Assembly (NCBI RefSeq): GCF_024609325.1
Contig: NZ_JANHMQ010000002.1
Location: forward strand, 372,001 to 436,000
Origin: Geothrix fuzhouensis
GTDB taxonomy: Bacteria; Acidobacteriota; Holophagae; Holophagales; Holophagaceae
Length of the DNA: 64,000 nucleotides
Direction of reading: 5' to 3'
Positions within the stretch are counted from its first letter, which is position 1; each line of letters starts with the position of its first letter. A program made the translations under genes and the position numbers. This document shows, one piece after another, positions 42,124 to 53,135 of the stretch. The notes beneath the pieces are model-generated. The model worked only from the letters and a program-made list of their open reading frames with translations, was not told the origin of the DNA and ran no database searches.

Positions 42124-42732
42124 TCAGGCCCGTTCCCGCAAACCATGCACGTCGCGGAACAGGGCCTGGATGTGGGGCAGGTCCGCCTCCAGATCACCGG
42201 TGGGCCGGAACACGGGCATCAGCTGAACCACATGCTGGCGGAAGTCGAAGCCCACAGGCCAGATGGGCACGTCGGCCGCGATCGCGATCCGGTAGAACCC
42301 TGACTTCCACTGGCTCACGCCCTTGCGGGTGCCTTCCGGGGCCAAGGCCAGCAGGCGGGCGGGCACGCCTTCAAAGGCCTTCACGCAGGCGTCCACCACC
42401 CCATGCGCGGCCCGGCGATCCACGGGGATGCCGCCCAGCCAGAAGAAGAAGCGCTTGAGCGGGCTCTGGAAGAGGGAGTGCTTGCCGAGCCAGGACACGC
42501 GCATTTCCAGGGCAAAGACCACGGCCACGCCCAGCGCGAAATCCCAGTTCGACGTGTGGGGGGCCACGATGGTGACGAACTTGGGTTCCGTGGGGAAGGC
42601 GCCTTCGATGCGCCAGCCGGCCAGCCGCAGGTAGGTCCGTCCAATCGCTCGCCACACCCATCCCCGAGGTTGGCGCAGCACGGGGGGAGTGCTTGGGTAT
42701 TCCGTGGGCTGGTGCAAGGGCTGCCTCGCCAA
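42124..42732 (-). CDS. lysophospholipid acyltransferase-like protein
   Basis: The 202-residue protein has the PlsC motif PHTSNWDFAL (His-x4-Asp), GGIPVDRR and LAPEGTRK in the right order and spacing, so it should acylate a lysophospholipid-type acceptor; small members such as this are often annotated 1-acyl-glycerol-3-phosphate acyltransferases. No ATG is available at the N-terminus: the start shown is a TTG at 42732, and a downstream GTG is possible, so the first 20 residues are uncertain. Confidence 0.8.
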   Translation of the reverse strand: MARQPLHQPTEYPSTPPVLRQPRGWVWRAIGRTYLRLAGWRIEGAFPTEPKFVTIVAPHTSNWDFALGVAVVFALEMRVSWLGKHSLFQSPLKRFFFWLGGIPVDRRAAHGVVDACVKAFEGVPARLLALAPEGTRKGVSQWKSGFYRIAIAADVPIWPVGFDFRQHVVQLMPVFRPTGDLEADLPHIQALFRDVHGLRERA

Positions 42733-42791
42733 AGTGGTCTCGTCCTAAAGGATGGGTCCCACAGCTTACCCGGGCCTCCCCTCAAAACACT

Positions 42792-42813
42792 GCGGGCGCC
42801 TGTCGGCGCCCGC
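42792..42813. terminator. GC-rich hairpin, probably part of the duplicated prx 3' end
   Basis: GCGGGCGCC, loop TGTC, GGCGCCCGC gives a nine-base-pair stem just beyond the peroxiredoxin remnant. It corresponds in position to the hairpin at 43209-43230 beyond the intact gene. Confidence 0.7.
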
Positions 42814-42833
42814 TCCGTGCATCATCTGCCGGT

Positions 42834-42880
42834 CTACTTGCCGGAGGCGTAGGCATTGAGACCTTCGAAGGTGGGCCTGG
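42834..42880 (-). pseudogene. 3' remnant of a second peroxiredoxin gene
   Basis: Read on the minus strand it encodes RPTFEGLNAYASGK and a stop, against KPTFDGLKAYASAK and a stop at the end of the intact gene (43251). The substitutions are mostly conservative and the DNA is diverged, so this is the tail of an old paralogue, with the remainder lost and hairpin-rich repeats now at the break. The downstream terminator hairpin is also kept. Confidence 0.75.
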
Positions 42881-42935
42881 CTCGGACCTCCGGTCCTCGG
42901 GGCTGCGCCCCCGCCATCGGCTGTGCCGATGCGGC

Positions 42936-43026
42936 CCTATCCTCCAGGTGTCGCACGCTGCGCGTGCTCCCGCTCGCAGGCTCGCGGACCTGGAGCCTCC
43001 ACTGCGCTGCGCTTCGGTCGGATGGT
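42936..43026. repeat. hairpin-rich 91-bp repeat, copy 1
   Basis: It is nearly identical to 43082-43172. The outer arms CTCCAGGT and ACCTGGAG enclose a hairpin GCACGC-TGC-GCGTGC and a GC-rich stretch. The flanks contain further small hairpins (GGGGCTGCGCCCC and CGGCTGTGCCG). Confidence 0.85.
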
Positions 43027-43081
43027 GACTCGGGGCTCCGCCCCTCGCCCTCCGGGCGGCAATCGCCTTCGGCGATTCCGT

Positions 43082-43172
43082 CCTATCCTCCAGGTATCGC
43101 ACGCTGCGCGTGCTCCCGCTCGCAGGCTCGCGGACCTGGAGCCTCCCCTCCGCTGCGCTTCGGTCGGATGGT
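43082..43172. repeat. hairpin-rich 91-bp repeat, copy 2
   Basis: It is separated from copy 1 by 146 bp start to start. The differences are single bases (GTGTCG/GTATCG; CCACTGC/CCCCTCC). It lies between the peroxiredoxin remnant and the intact gene's terminator. Confidence 0.85.
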
Positions 43173-43208
43173 CATGGCCTGCGGCCATTCCGCCTCTGCG
43201 TACGCGCC

Positions 43209-43230
43209 GGGGGCGCCTGATGGCGCCCCC
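43209..43230. terminator. hairpin terminator of the peroxiredoxin gene
   Basis: GGGGGCGCC, loop TGAT, GGCGCCCCC: a nine-base-pair GC stem 20 bp downstream of the stop codon of the minus-strand gene. Confidence 0.75.
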
Positions 43231-43250
43231 TTCGTGCGTTCTCTGCCGTC

Positions 43251-43832
43251 CTACTTGGCCGAAGCGTAGGCCTTGAGGCCGTCGAAGGTCGGCTTCATGG
43301 CCTTCTCGCCCTTGTGCCAGTTGGCGGGGCAGACTTCGCCGTGCTCTTCGGTGAAGTCCACGGCGTCGAGGAGGCGCAGGACTTCCTCCACGCTGCGGCC
43401 CAGGTCGTTGTGGTTCACCGTGATGTGCTTGAGGATGCCGTCCTTGTTGATGATGAACAGGCCGCGCAGGGCGATGCCGGCGGGCAGCAGCACGTTGTAG
43501 TCCTGGGCGATGGTCTTGTTCAGATCGGAGACCAGGGGGAAGGTCACACCCTGGATGCCACCTTCCTTGCGCGGGGTGTTGACCCACGCGTGGTGGCTGA
43601 ACTTGGAATCGACGCTCACCCCAATGACCTGGGTGTGGCGAGCCTCGAATTCCTTGATGGAATCGGCGAAGGCCAGGATCTCGGTGGGGCAGACGAAGGT
43701 GAAGTCGAGGGGATAGAAGAAGAGCACCACCTTCTTGCCCTTGTAGTCGCTGAGCGAGACCTGCTTGAACTCGCCATTAACCAGAGCGTCGGCCTTGAAA
43801 TCGGGAGCGGGCTGGGTGACAAATGCGGCCAT
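43251..43832 (-). CDS. typical 2-Cys peroxiredoxin (AhpC/Prx1 type)
   Basis: The 193-residue enzyme reduces hydrogen peroxide and organic peroxides. The peroxidatic Cys48 is in PLDFTFVCPTE and the resolving Cys168 in HGEVCPANW, so both are present. It uses thioredoxin or AhpF as reductant; neither gene is in the window. The ATG at 43832 follows GGAGG, and a longer in-frame reading upstream has no family similarity. Cytoplasmic oxidative-stress defence. Confidence 0.96.
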   Translation of the reverse strand: MAAFVTQPAPDFKADALVNGEFKQVSLSDYKGKKVVLFFYPLDFTFVCPTEILAFADSIKEFEARHTQVIGVSVDSKFSHHAWVNTPRKEGGIQGVTFPLVSDLNKTIAQDYNVLLPAGIALRGLFIINKDGILKHITVNHNDLGRSVEEVLRLLDAVDFTEEHGEVCPANWHKGEKAMKPTFDGLKAYASAK

Positions 43833-44031
43833 GGTGCCTCCAAATGGGGTCTTGCCCCGGGTTTCATTGGGAATAATCAGGCTAGGGCGACCCTCCAGCG
43901 CGTTCAAGGAAAATATCCGACCAAATCGGTAAAGTATACCGAACCCACGGGTCAACTGAAGCACGCAGATGCAGATGGGACAGGGCTTCCGTGGTAATCT
44001 GCGGGGTTTCTGGACCCCCGAGGCCCCCCGC

Positions 44032-45342
44032 ATGCACTCCATCCAGCCGATCCAGCTTTCCGTGTTCTCCGAGACCGCCCGGCTCCGGCAGGTGGTGGTC
44101 CACAACCCCGGCCCCGAAGTGGACCTGATGGTGCCCGGGATGATGGAGAAGCTGCTTTTCGACGACATCCTCTACGGCGATCTCGCCCGCCAGGAACACG
44201 CCCAGTTCCGCCAGGTGCTGGCCCGGGTGGCCGACGAGGTGCTGGACATCCAGGATCTCTTCGTCGAGGCCCTGCAGGACGAGGGAGTGAAGCTGGCCTT
44301 CGTCGAGGACCTGCGGCGGCTGGTGGGCCTGCCGGACGACACCTGCAATCTGCTGCGCGACATGGCCCCCGCGGACACAGCCCGCAGCGTCATCGGGGGC
44401 CTGCCCTGGGACGACATGCCCGGCCACACGCACTGGGAGGAGGAGTTCGACTACCGGGTGCGCCCCATCCCGAACCTGCTGTTCATGCGGGATCCGGCCT
44501 CGGTCATCGGCGACGGCTACAGCGTGAACTCCATGGCCACCTGGGCCCGGGAGCGCGAGCCGCTGATCCTGAGCTACGTGTTCCGGCACCACCCCCGGCT
44601 GCGGCACCACACCGAGCACGACAAGTGGTTCGATCAGGTGACGCCCCTCATCCGTGGCGAGATCAAGGCCCCGGTGAGCATGGAGGGCGGCGACATCCTG
44701 GTGCTGAGCCACAAGGTGCTGGTGGTGGGCTGCTCCGAGCGCACCCAGACCGATGCCATCCAGCTGCTGGCGGAGAACCTCCGTGCCCACCGGGCCGAAG
44801 ACGACAGCAGCTTCGACCACCTGCTCATGGTGCTCATGCCCAAGAAGCGCAGCGCCATGCACCTGGACACCATCTTCACGCGCACCAGCGAGAATGAGTG
44901 CCTGGTCTATCCCCCCTATTTCCTAGAAGGCAGCCGGGAGCTGCTCAACGTGACCAGCATCGACTTGCGCCACCCGGAGTTGCGCATGAGCACCCACCCG
45001 AGCCTGCTGAAGGCCCTGAAGGTCGTGGGCATCGATCTGCAGCCCATCTTCTGTGGCGGGAACGATTCCATCCTCCAGCAGCGGGAACAATGGACGGATG
45101 GTGCCAACGCCTTCTGCCTGGCCCCCGGGGTCATCACCAGCTATGGTCGCAACCTCGCCACCGCCGAGGCGCTGGACCGGGCGGGCTACCGCGCCCTGAC
45201 GGCCCGGGAAGTGCTGGCCGATCCAGCCCTGGACCTGCTGGATGGGAAGAAGTACCTCGTCCAGATCGAGGCCAGCGAGCTGAGCCGCGCCCGGGGCGGC
45301 CCGCGCTGCATGACGATGCCCCTGGCCCGGGAGGCCGGGTGA
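44032..45342 (+). CDS. arcA: arginine deiminase
   Basis: The 436-residue enzyme hydrolyses arginine to citrulline and ammonia. Family motifs are all present: LLFMRDPASV, MEGGDILVL, MHLDTIFT, GGNDSILQQREQWTDGAN and the catalytic Cys426 in GGPRCMTMP. The ATG at 44032 gives the usual N-terminus. It is followed with a four-base overlap by a glycosyltransferase gene. ArcB and ArcC, which would turn citrulline into ATP, are not next to it, so the pathway cannot be judged from this window. Confidence 0.96.
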   Translation: MHSIQPIQLSVFSETARLRQVVVHNPGPEVDLMVPGMMEKLLFDDILYGDLARQEHAQFRQVLARVADEVLDIQDLFVEALQDEGVKLAFVEDLRRLVGLPDDTCNLLRDMAPADTARSVIGGLPWDDMPGHTHWEEEFDYRVRPIPNLLFMRDPASVIGDGYSVNSMATWAREREPLILSYVFRHHPRLRHHTEHDKWFDQVTPLIRGEIKAPVSMEGGDILVLSHKVLVVGCSERTQTDAIQLLAENLRAHRAEDDSSFDHLLMVLMPKKRSAMHLDTIFTRTSENECLVYPPYFLEGSRELLNVTSIDLRHPELRMSTHPSLLKALKVVGIDLQPIFCGGNDSILQQREQWTDGANAFCLAPGVITSYGRNLATAEALDRAGYRALTAREVLADPALDLLDGKKYLVQIEASELSRARGGPRCMTMPLAREAG

Positions 45343-46436
45343 GCGCCGACGCTCGGCATCCGGCCCTGGCCCAGTTCGACCAGGCCCTGATCGGAGGGGC
45401 CGCCCCCGAGGTCTGGATCCGCTTCCCGCGTCAGCTGGGCGACGTGGTGATGACGCTCCCCTTCCTGCGGACCCTCCAGCACCATTGGAACGCCGTGGCG
45501 GCGGAGCGGGGCGTGCAACTCCGCTGGATCGCCGTGGGCCACCACATCGGCGCCGCCCTGCTGTCCGAGGCCGATCCCGCGTTCATCGCCGCGGCCCACA
45601 TCGAAGGCGGCGGCGCAGCCAAGCCCAACCCCTGGGCCCTGGTGCGGGGCTGGCGGAAGCGTCCCCCGGCGGCTTTCCTGAACCTGTCGCAGAGCGCCCG
45701 CCTGCCCTTCGCCGCCTGGCTGAGCCGGGTGCCGCTCCGGGCCGGCATCGCCGACAACCACTTGCGCCTGCTGTACCACCACGCCATCCGCTACCGCGAC
45801 CTGCCCCTGCACATCGCCGCCCGCATCCAGCCTCTGCTGGTGGCCCTCACGGGCGACGACCGGGCCCTGTGGCTGCCCCTCACGCCGGCGCTGTTGGGCG
45901 GCCACAAGGGGCCGGACAAGCTGCGGGCGGAAGGGTGGGGTGGCGAGCCTTACGCGACCCTGGCTTTCGGCACCCGCGGCTTCGGCAAGCGCTGGTTCCC
46001 GGAGGACCGCACCTGGCCGGAGTTGATGCGCCTGCTCCAGGGCCTGGGCATCCGCCCGGTGCTGCTGGGTGGGCCGGACGAGGTCACCTTGGGAGCGGCC
46101 CTGGCCGCGGCCGTTCCAGGGGCCCTGAACCTGGCCGGGAAGACCACGTTGCCCGAAGCCTGCGCCCTGCAGGCGGCAGCTTGGGGCAACGTGGCCATTG
46201 ATACGGGCCTGGCCCATACGGCCGCCGCCACGGGTCGGCCCACGGTGACCCTCTTCGGGCCCAGCCCCGAGGTTTGGGTGAACCCCATCGGCCCCCGGGC
46301 CCTGCCGCTGCGGGGGCCGGACGTGGACTGCGATGCCTCGGCCCCGGCCGGGTTCCCCACCTACGGCTCAAGCGCGCATCGCATTGCACCGATCAGGGTA
46401 GTGGAAATGTTGGAAATGCTGGTGAAAGAATCCTGA
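45339..46436 (+). CDS. glycosyltransferase family 9 (heptosyltransferase-like)
   Basis: The 365-residue GT-B protein has the GT9 features: IRFPRQLGDVVMTLPFL at the N-terminus (in place of the RxGDxxLxxP motif of WaaC/WaaF), and GGPDEV, AIDTGLAHTAAATGRPTVTLFGP in the C-terminal half, the ADP-heptose binding region. It probably adds heptose to the LPS core at the cytoplasmic face. The GTG start at 45339 overlaps the arcA stop as GTGA, so the genes are translationally coupled. Followed by a terminator and then the lipid A acyltransferase gene. Confidence 0.88.
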   Translation: MSADARHPALAQFDQALIGGAAPEVWIRFPRQLGDVVMTLPFLRTLQHHWNAVAAERGVQLRWIAVGHHIGAALLSEADPAFIAAAHIEGGGAAKPNPWALVRGWRKRPPAAFLNLSQSARLPFAAWLSRVPLRAGIADNHLRLLYHHAIRYRDLPLHIAARIQPLLVALTGDDRALWLPLTPALLGGHKGPDKLRAEGWGGEPYATLAFGTRGFGKRWFPEDRTWPELMRLLQGLGIRPVLLGGPDEVTLGAALAAAVPGALNLAGKTTLPEACALQAAAWGNVAIDTGLAHTAAATGRPTVTLFGPSPEVWVNPIGPRALPLRGPDVDCDASAPAGFPTYGSSAHRIAPIRVVEMLEMLVKES

Positions 46437-46463
46437 ACCCGGTTGCTGGTAGACTGACTTTCC

Positions 46464-46494
46464 GCGCCTCGCCAATCGAGGCGCCCCTTTTTTT
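46464..46494 (+). terminator. rho-independent terminator after the GT9 gene
   Basis: GCGCCTCG, loop CCAAT, CGAGGCGC followed by CCC and seven T. It ends nine bases before the start codon of the next gene, which must therefore be transcribed by read-through or from a promoter within the terminator region. Confidence 0.85.
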
Positions 46495-46503
46495 AGGGCC
46501 GAC

Positions 46504-47484
46504 TTGATCTCTACCCTCGCCCCGAACTCCCGGCCCAGCCTCAGACATCGTCTGGAGTACGGCCTGTTCCGTCTGCTGGATGGGGTCCTCGGCCACCTGC
46601 CCTGGACCACGGTGCAGACCCTGGGGGAAGGGGCCGGTTCGTTGTTCTACCTAGTGGACCCCCGGCACCGCCGCGTTGTTCGCGACAACATGCGCTCCGC
46701 GGACCTCGGCCTGTCCGAGGCCGAGACCCGGGCGCTATCCCGGGCCTGCTTCCGGCATTTCGGCGCCTTGTTCGTGAGCCTGCTGCGCCTGCGCCATGCC
46801 ACGCCCGAGGAGCTTGATCGGTGGATCAAAGTCGAGGGTCTGGAACACTTCGATGCCGTCCAGGCCGCGGGCAAGGGCTTCATCCAGCTTACGGGTCACT
46901 ACGGCAATTGGGAGGCCGTCGCCCTGGCCCAGAGCCGCCATGGCCGTACCATTGACGCCATCGGGCGGGAGCTGGACAACCCCCTGCTGGAACCCATCTC
47001 CCTGGCCTTCCGCACCCGGTTCGGCAACCGGGTGATCCTCAAGGACGGCGCCATGCGCGACACGCTGAAGGCCCTGAAGGCGGGGCGGGGCGTGGGTTTC
47101 CTGTTGGACCAGGACGCCCTCACCAGCGGTGTGTTCGTCCGATTCCTGGGCCAGTGGGCCTCCACCTTCGGCACGGCCGGCAGCCTGGCCGCCCGGTACG
47201 GCCTGCCGGTCCTGCCGGTCTTCAGCTGGCCCAATCCCGACGGCACCACCACGGTGCGCTTCGAACCCGCCTTCCAAGTACCGGTCACCGGGGACGCGGC
47301 CAAGGATGCCTGGGTGGCCACCCAACTCATGACCGCCCACATCGAGGCCCAGATCCGCAGGGATCCTCGCTGGTGGTTCTGGATGCACCGCCGCTTCAAA
47401 ACCCGACCGGGTACGGGCCACCCCCTCCCGGCTCCGCTTCCCCCCCCAGAGTGGGTAGAATCGATTCAACCACCCCTTGCCTGA
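46504..47484 (+). CDS. lipid A biosynthesis acyltransferase (LpxL/HtrB-like)
   Basis: The 326-residue inner-membrane enzyme has the LpxL-type motif TGHYGNWEA (His-x4-Glu) near residue 130, LDQDAL and the conserved Arg-rich C-terminus (DPRWWFWMHRRFKTRP). It adds a secondary acyl chain to lipid A. The TTG start at 46504 has AGGG upstream; no ATG occurs before the conserved region. It starts just after the terminator of the preceding gene and ends 1 bp before another. Confidence 0.92.
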   Translation: MISTLAPNSRPSLRHRLEYGLFRLLDGVLGHLPWTTVQTLGEGAGSLFYLVDPRHRRVVRDNMRSADLGLSEAETRALSRACFRHFGALFVSLLRLRHATPEELDRWIKVEGLEHFDAVQAAGKGFIQLTGHYGNWEAVALAQSRHGRTIDAIGRELDNPLLEPISLAFRTRFGNRVILKDGAMRDTLKALKAGRGVGFLLDQDALTSGVFVRFLGQWASTFGTAGSLAARYGLPVLPVFSWPNPDGTTTVRFEPAFQVPVTGDAAKDAWVATQLMTAHIEAQIRRDPRWWFWMHRRFKTRPGTGHPLPAPLPPPEWVESIQPPLA

Positions 47485-47485
47485 C

Positions 47486-47510
47486 CGGGCCCTTCGGCCC
47501 GCCTTTTTTT
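47486..47510 (+). terminator. rho-independent terminator after the lpxL-like gene
   Basis: CGGGCC, loop CTTC, GGCCCG, then CC and seven T. It separates the acyltransferase from greA. Confidence 0.9.
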
Positions 47511-47533
47511 GACCCCCTTTTCAGGACAGTCTC

Positions 47534-48004
47534 ATGCCCAAGCACGTGCTTGTGAAGCTCGAACAGGAACTCAAGGACATCAAGCAGGCCCTCCTGGTGG
47601 ACATCCCCCAGGAGATCGCCCGCGCGGCCGGCCAGGGCGACCTGTCCGAGAACGCCGAATACGAACAGGCCCTCGCCAAGCGGGACATGTTCCAGAACAA
47701 GCTGGTGACCTTGGAGAAGCGCATCTCGGAAGTGGCCAGCCTGGACATCAGCCGCCTGCCCAAGACTCGCGCCGCCTACGGCTCCAAAGTCACGATCCTG
47801 GACCTGGATTCCGAGGAGGAGTTCACCTTCAAGCTGGTGCTCCCCGAGGAACTCGATGGCCATCCGCAGCATCTCAGCATCAGTTCCCCCATCGGCATGG
47901 CGCTGGTGGGCCAGGAAGAGGGCAGCGAGGTGCGGGTCCAGATCCCCGCGGGGATCAGGCGCTTCGAGATTCTGGAACTGAAGACCATTCACGATGTAGC
48001 CTAA
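47534..48004 (+). CDS. greA: transcription elongation factor GreA
   Basis: The 156-residue factor has an N-terminal coiled coil with the tip acidic residues in [17 protein letters not shown], which restore backtracked RNA polymerase by stimulating transcript cleavage, and a C-terminal FKBP-like domain with [18 protein letters not shown]. Length and motifs are those of GreA/GreB. It starts at the ATG at 47534 and ends 25 bp before clpX, with which it may be co-transcribed. Confidence 0.93.
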   Translation: MPKHVLVKLEQELKDIKQALLVDIPQEIARAAGQGDLSENAEYEQALAKRDMFQNKLVTLEKRISEVASLDISRLPKTRAAYGSKVTILDLDSEEEFTFKLVLPEELDGHPQHLSISSPIGMALVGQEEGSEVRVQIPAGIRRFEILELKTIHDVA

Positions 48005-48029
48005 GTCCGCACCGGTCGCGGGAGCGAAA

Positions 48030-49274
48030 ATGAACAAGTACAAGCGCGAGCAGAAATGCTCCTTCTGCGGCAAGGAGCCCCACGAGGTGGAGCAGCTCCT
48101 GGCAGGGCCGGAGGCCTTCATCTGCAACGAGTGCCTGGAGGCGGGGCAGCTGCAGCTGCGCATGAGTCGCCAGGGCAAACCCCTGGGCAAGCCGGACGCC
48201 CGGCTCAGCCGCCCCAAGGAGATCAAGGGCTTCCTGGATGACTACGTCATTGGCCAGGAATCCGCCAAGAAGCGCCTGAGCGTGGCGGTCTATAACCACT
48301 ACAAGCGCATCGTCACCCCCCGGAAGGCCTTGGGCGGCCCCGAAGTCGAGCTGTCCAAGAGCAACATCCTGCTGCTGGGCCCCACGGGCACGGGCAAGAC
48401 CCTGCTGGCCCAGACGCTGGCCCGCTTCCTGGACGTGCCCCTGGCCATGGCCGATGCCACCACGCTGACGGAAGCCGGCTACGTGGGCGAGGACGTGGAG
48501 AACATCCTCACCAAGCTGCTCCAGGCCGCCAACTACGACGTGGAGCGGGCCCAGCGCGGCATCGTCTTCATCGACGAGATCGACAAGGTGGGCCGCAAGA
48601 GCGAGAACCCCAGTATCACCCGCGACGTCAGCGGCGAGGGCGTGCAGCAGGCCCTGCTGAAGCTGGTGGAGGGCACCGTGGCCAACGTGCCGCCCCAGGG
48701 TGGCCGCAAGCACCCGCACCAGGAGTTCATCCAGCTGGACACCAGCAACATCCTGTTCATCTGCGGCGGCGCCTTCGTGGGCATCGAGGACATCATCAAG
48801 CAGCGCATCCGCGCCAAGGCCGTGGGCTTCGGCTCCACGCCTTCCTCGAAAGAGGACAAGGAGAACCTGCTGCGGCTGGTGGAGCCCGAGGACATCATCA
48901 AGTTCGGCCTCATCCCCGAGCTGGTGGGCCGCCTGCCCGTGGTGGCGGGTCTCACACCCCTGGACCGCGAGGCCCTGGTGGCCATCCTCACCCAGCCCAA
49001 GAACGCCATCACCAAGCAGTTCGTGAAGCTGTTCGACATGGACGACGTGGACCTGAGCTTCGAAGAGGGCGCCATCGACGCCATCGCCGAGCAGGCGCTC
49101 ACCCGCAAGCTCGGTGCCCGCGGCCTCCGCAGCCTCGTGGAGCAGATCCTGCTGGAACCCATGTACGAGCTGCCCTCGGACAAGCGCACCTCGCGCGAGT
49201 CCCTGCGCATCACCCGCCAGAAGGTGGAAGAAGTGCTGGGCCTGCCCTCGAGAGCCATCTCCGCCGCGGGCTGA
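48030..49274 (+). CDS. clpX: ATP-dependent Clp protease ATPase subunit ClpX
   Basis: The 414-residue unfoldase has the N-terminal zinc-binding domain (Cys10, Cys13, Cys32, Cys35), Walker A GPTGTGKT, Walker [11 protein letters not shown], and the pore loop GYVGEDVE. It feeds substrates to ClpP. ClpP and trigger factor, its usual upstream neighbours, are not here; greA takes that place. It is followed after 13 bp by lon, a common pairing. Confidence 0.98.
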   Translation: MNKYKREQKCSFCGKEPHEVEQLLAGPEAFICNECLEAGQLQLRMSRQGKPLGKPDARLSRPKEIKGFLDDYVIGQESAKKRLSVAVYNHYKRIVTPRKALGGPEVELSKSNILLLGPTGTGKTLLAQTLARFLDVPLAMADATTLTEAGYVGEDVENILTKLLQAANYDVERAQRGIVFIDEIDKVGRKSENPSITRDVSGEGVQQALLKLVEGTVANVPPQGGRKHPHQEFIQLDTSNILFICGGAFVGIEDIIKQRIRAKAVGFGSTPSSKEDKENLLRLVEPEDIIKFGLIPELVGRLPVVAGLTPLDREALVAILTQPKNAITKQFVKLFDMDDVDLSFEEGAIDAIAEQALTRKLGARGLRSLVEQILLEPMYELPSDKRTSRESLRITRQKVEEVLGLPSRAISAAG

Positions 49275-49287
49275 AGAAGGGAAGACC

Positions 49288-51720
<2,433 letters not shown>

Positions 51721-51775
51721 GACAGTCCGGAGTCTGGACTCTGACCCGACCTCCCCCGCCTGCTACCCTGGTGCC

Positions 51776-51979
51776 ATGCGCTTTCTTTCCAGCCACGTCA
51801 TCCACTTCGTCGTTATGGGACTCGGCATTGCCCTGGTGCTGGGGCTCTTGCATCCCACGACGCGGCCAGAGCGGACGCGGGCCTCGATCCTCAAACATGC
51901 GGCTGGGCTACTCGGCATCGGGCTGGCGCTGGCCTGGTTGATGTACCTGCTGCCCCGGCACCCTCCTGCTGGCTTCTAG
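51776..51979 (+). CDS. small two-helix membrane protein
   Basis: The 67-residue protein has two membrane helices (residues 8-26 and 41-60) and a basic loop between them. Codon use is like that of the neighbours and it lies 55 bp after lon and 17 bp before the YihY gene in the same direction, so it is probably real. No family recognised. Confidence 0.6.
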   Translation: MRFLSSHVIHFVVMGLGIALVLGLLHPTTRPERTRASILKHAAGLLGIGLALAWLMYLLPRHPPAGF

Positions 51980-51996
51980 TCTCTGAGGGGGATTCC

Positions 51997-52953
51997 GTGG
52001 TCGAGAAGGTCCTGGGCCACTGGGCGAACCTGCTCGCCACTTTGGAGCGGCTCTGGCGGGTCCTGGCGATCTTGTGGCACAGGATCGCGCGGGCGGTACC
52101 GCTCCTGGGCCGGGCCGGGGCCTTCACGGTGGAAGTGCTTGGCAAGTACCACAAGGACGACTGCCTGAGTTACGCCGCGGGTCTCAGCTTCTGGCTCATC
52201 GTGAGCCTGGTGCCGCTGTCCACGCTGCTCTTCAAGCTGCTGGGGGCCGTCATCGGCAGCCGCGCCTACGGGTCCGCGACCCTGAGAACACTGCAGGAGA
52301 TCGTGCCGTACCTCCCCCGCGAGTTCGTGATGGATGCGGTAGCCAACAGCCAGAAGATCGGCGGCATGGGGCTGTCCTGGGGCGTGCTGCTGTTCGGCAG
52401 CTACTGGGGCATCAGCCAATTGGACACCAGCCTGGCCCATGTGTTCGGCCTGCGGATCAAGAAACACCGGCAGACCCGCAAGAACCACCTGCTTCGCCGG
52501 GTGGTCTTTCTGGTGGGCGGCCTGTTGTTGATGGTGCTCTTCCTGGCCATACTCATCGGCGGGGCGCTCCGGAAATTCCTGCCCGCCAAGCAGATGGAAT
52601 TGTTGCCTTATCTCGCGCCGATCCTGGGGCTGGTGGTGGTGACCATGGTGCTGCAGCACCTCCCCCGCCTCCACGTGAAGTTCCGCCATGCCCTCCTCGG
52701 TGCGGGCATCTCCACGAGCCTCTGGTGGCTGGCCAAGTGGGGCTTCGGCGTCTACCTGCGCCACACCATGACCTGGGGCATCATGTACGGCTCGCTGCTG
52801 GGCATCGTGGCCGGGCTCATCTTCCTCTACTACAGCTGCGCCATCCTGCTCCTGGGCGCCGAGATCACCGCCGCCTTCTACCGCCATGAAACCGGCGCCA
52901 CCACCGTACCTCCGTGGCTGCGGGCGAAGGCCGGAGAGCCGGCGAAACCGTAG
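51997..52953 (+). CDS. YihY/virulence factor BrkB family membrane protein
   Basis: The 318-residue protein has six helices and the YihY/BrkB pattern: LSYAAGLSFWLIVSLVPL, WGVLLFGSYWGISQLDTSLAHVFG, and near the end YGSLLGIVAGLIFLYYSCAILLLGAEITAAF. Once misannotated RNase BN, the family is now considered a membrane transporter or lipid-related protein. The GTG start at 51997 follows GAGGGGG. Probably cotranscribed with the small membrane protein. Confidence 0.92.
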   Translation: MVEKVLGHWANLLATLERLWRVLAILWHRIARAVPLLGRAGAFTVEVLGKYHKDDCLSYAAGLSFWLIVSLVPLSTLLFKLLGAVIGSRAYGSATLRTLQEIVPYLPREFVMDAVANSQKIGGMGLSWGVLLFGSYWGISQLDTSLAHVFGLRIKKHRQTRKNHLLRRVVFLVGGLLLMVLFLAILIGGALRKFLPAKQMELLPYLAPILGLVVVTMVLQHLPRLHVKFRHALLGAGISTSLWWLAKWGFGVYLRHTMTWGIMYGSLLGIVAGLIFLYYSCAILLLGAEITAAFYRHETGATTVPPWLRAKAGEPAKP

Positions 52954-53135
52954 GATTGCATCACTGCCGAGAGCACATAGGAAGGAAGTGTGGGTGGTTG
53001 GGGCGGCTCGAAATTTGTACAATTTCTTTGAATTTCTGACCCATCACAAGTCTGTATAGGAACATTGATGGAGTCGGCCTATCAATAGAAACGTTTTTAG
53101 CTTGGTATTCGGCTGGAATAGATCAGGGGGTCTTA

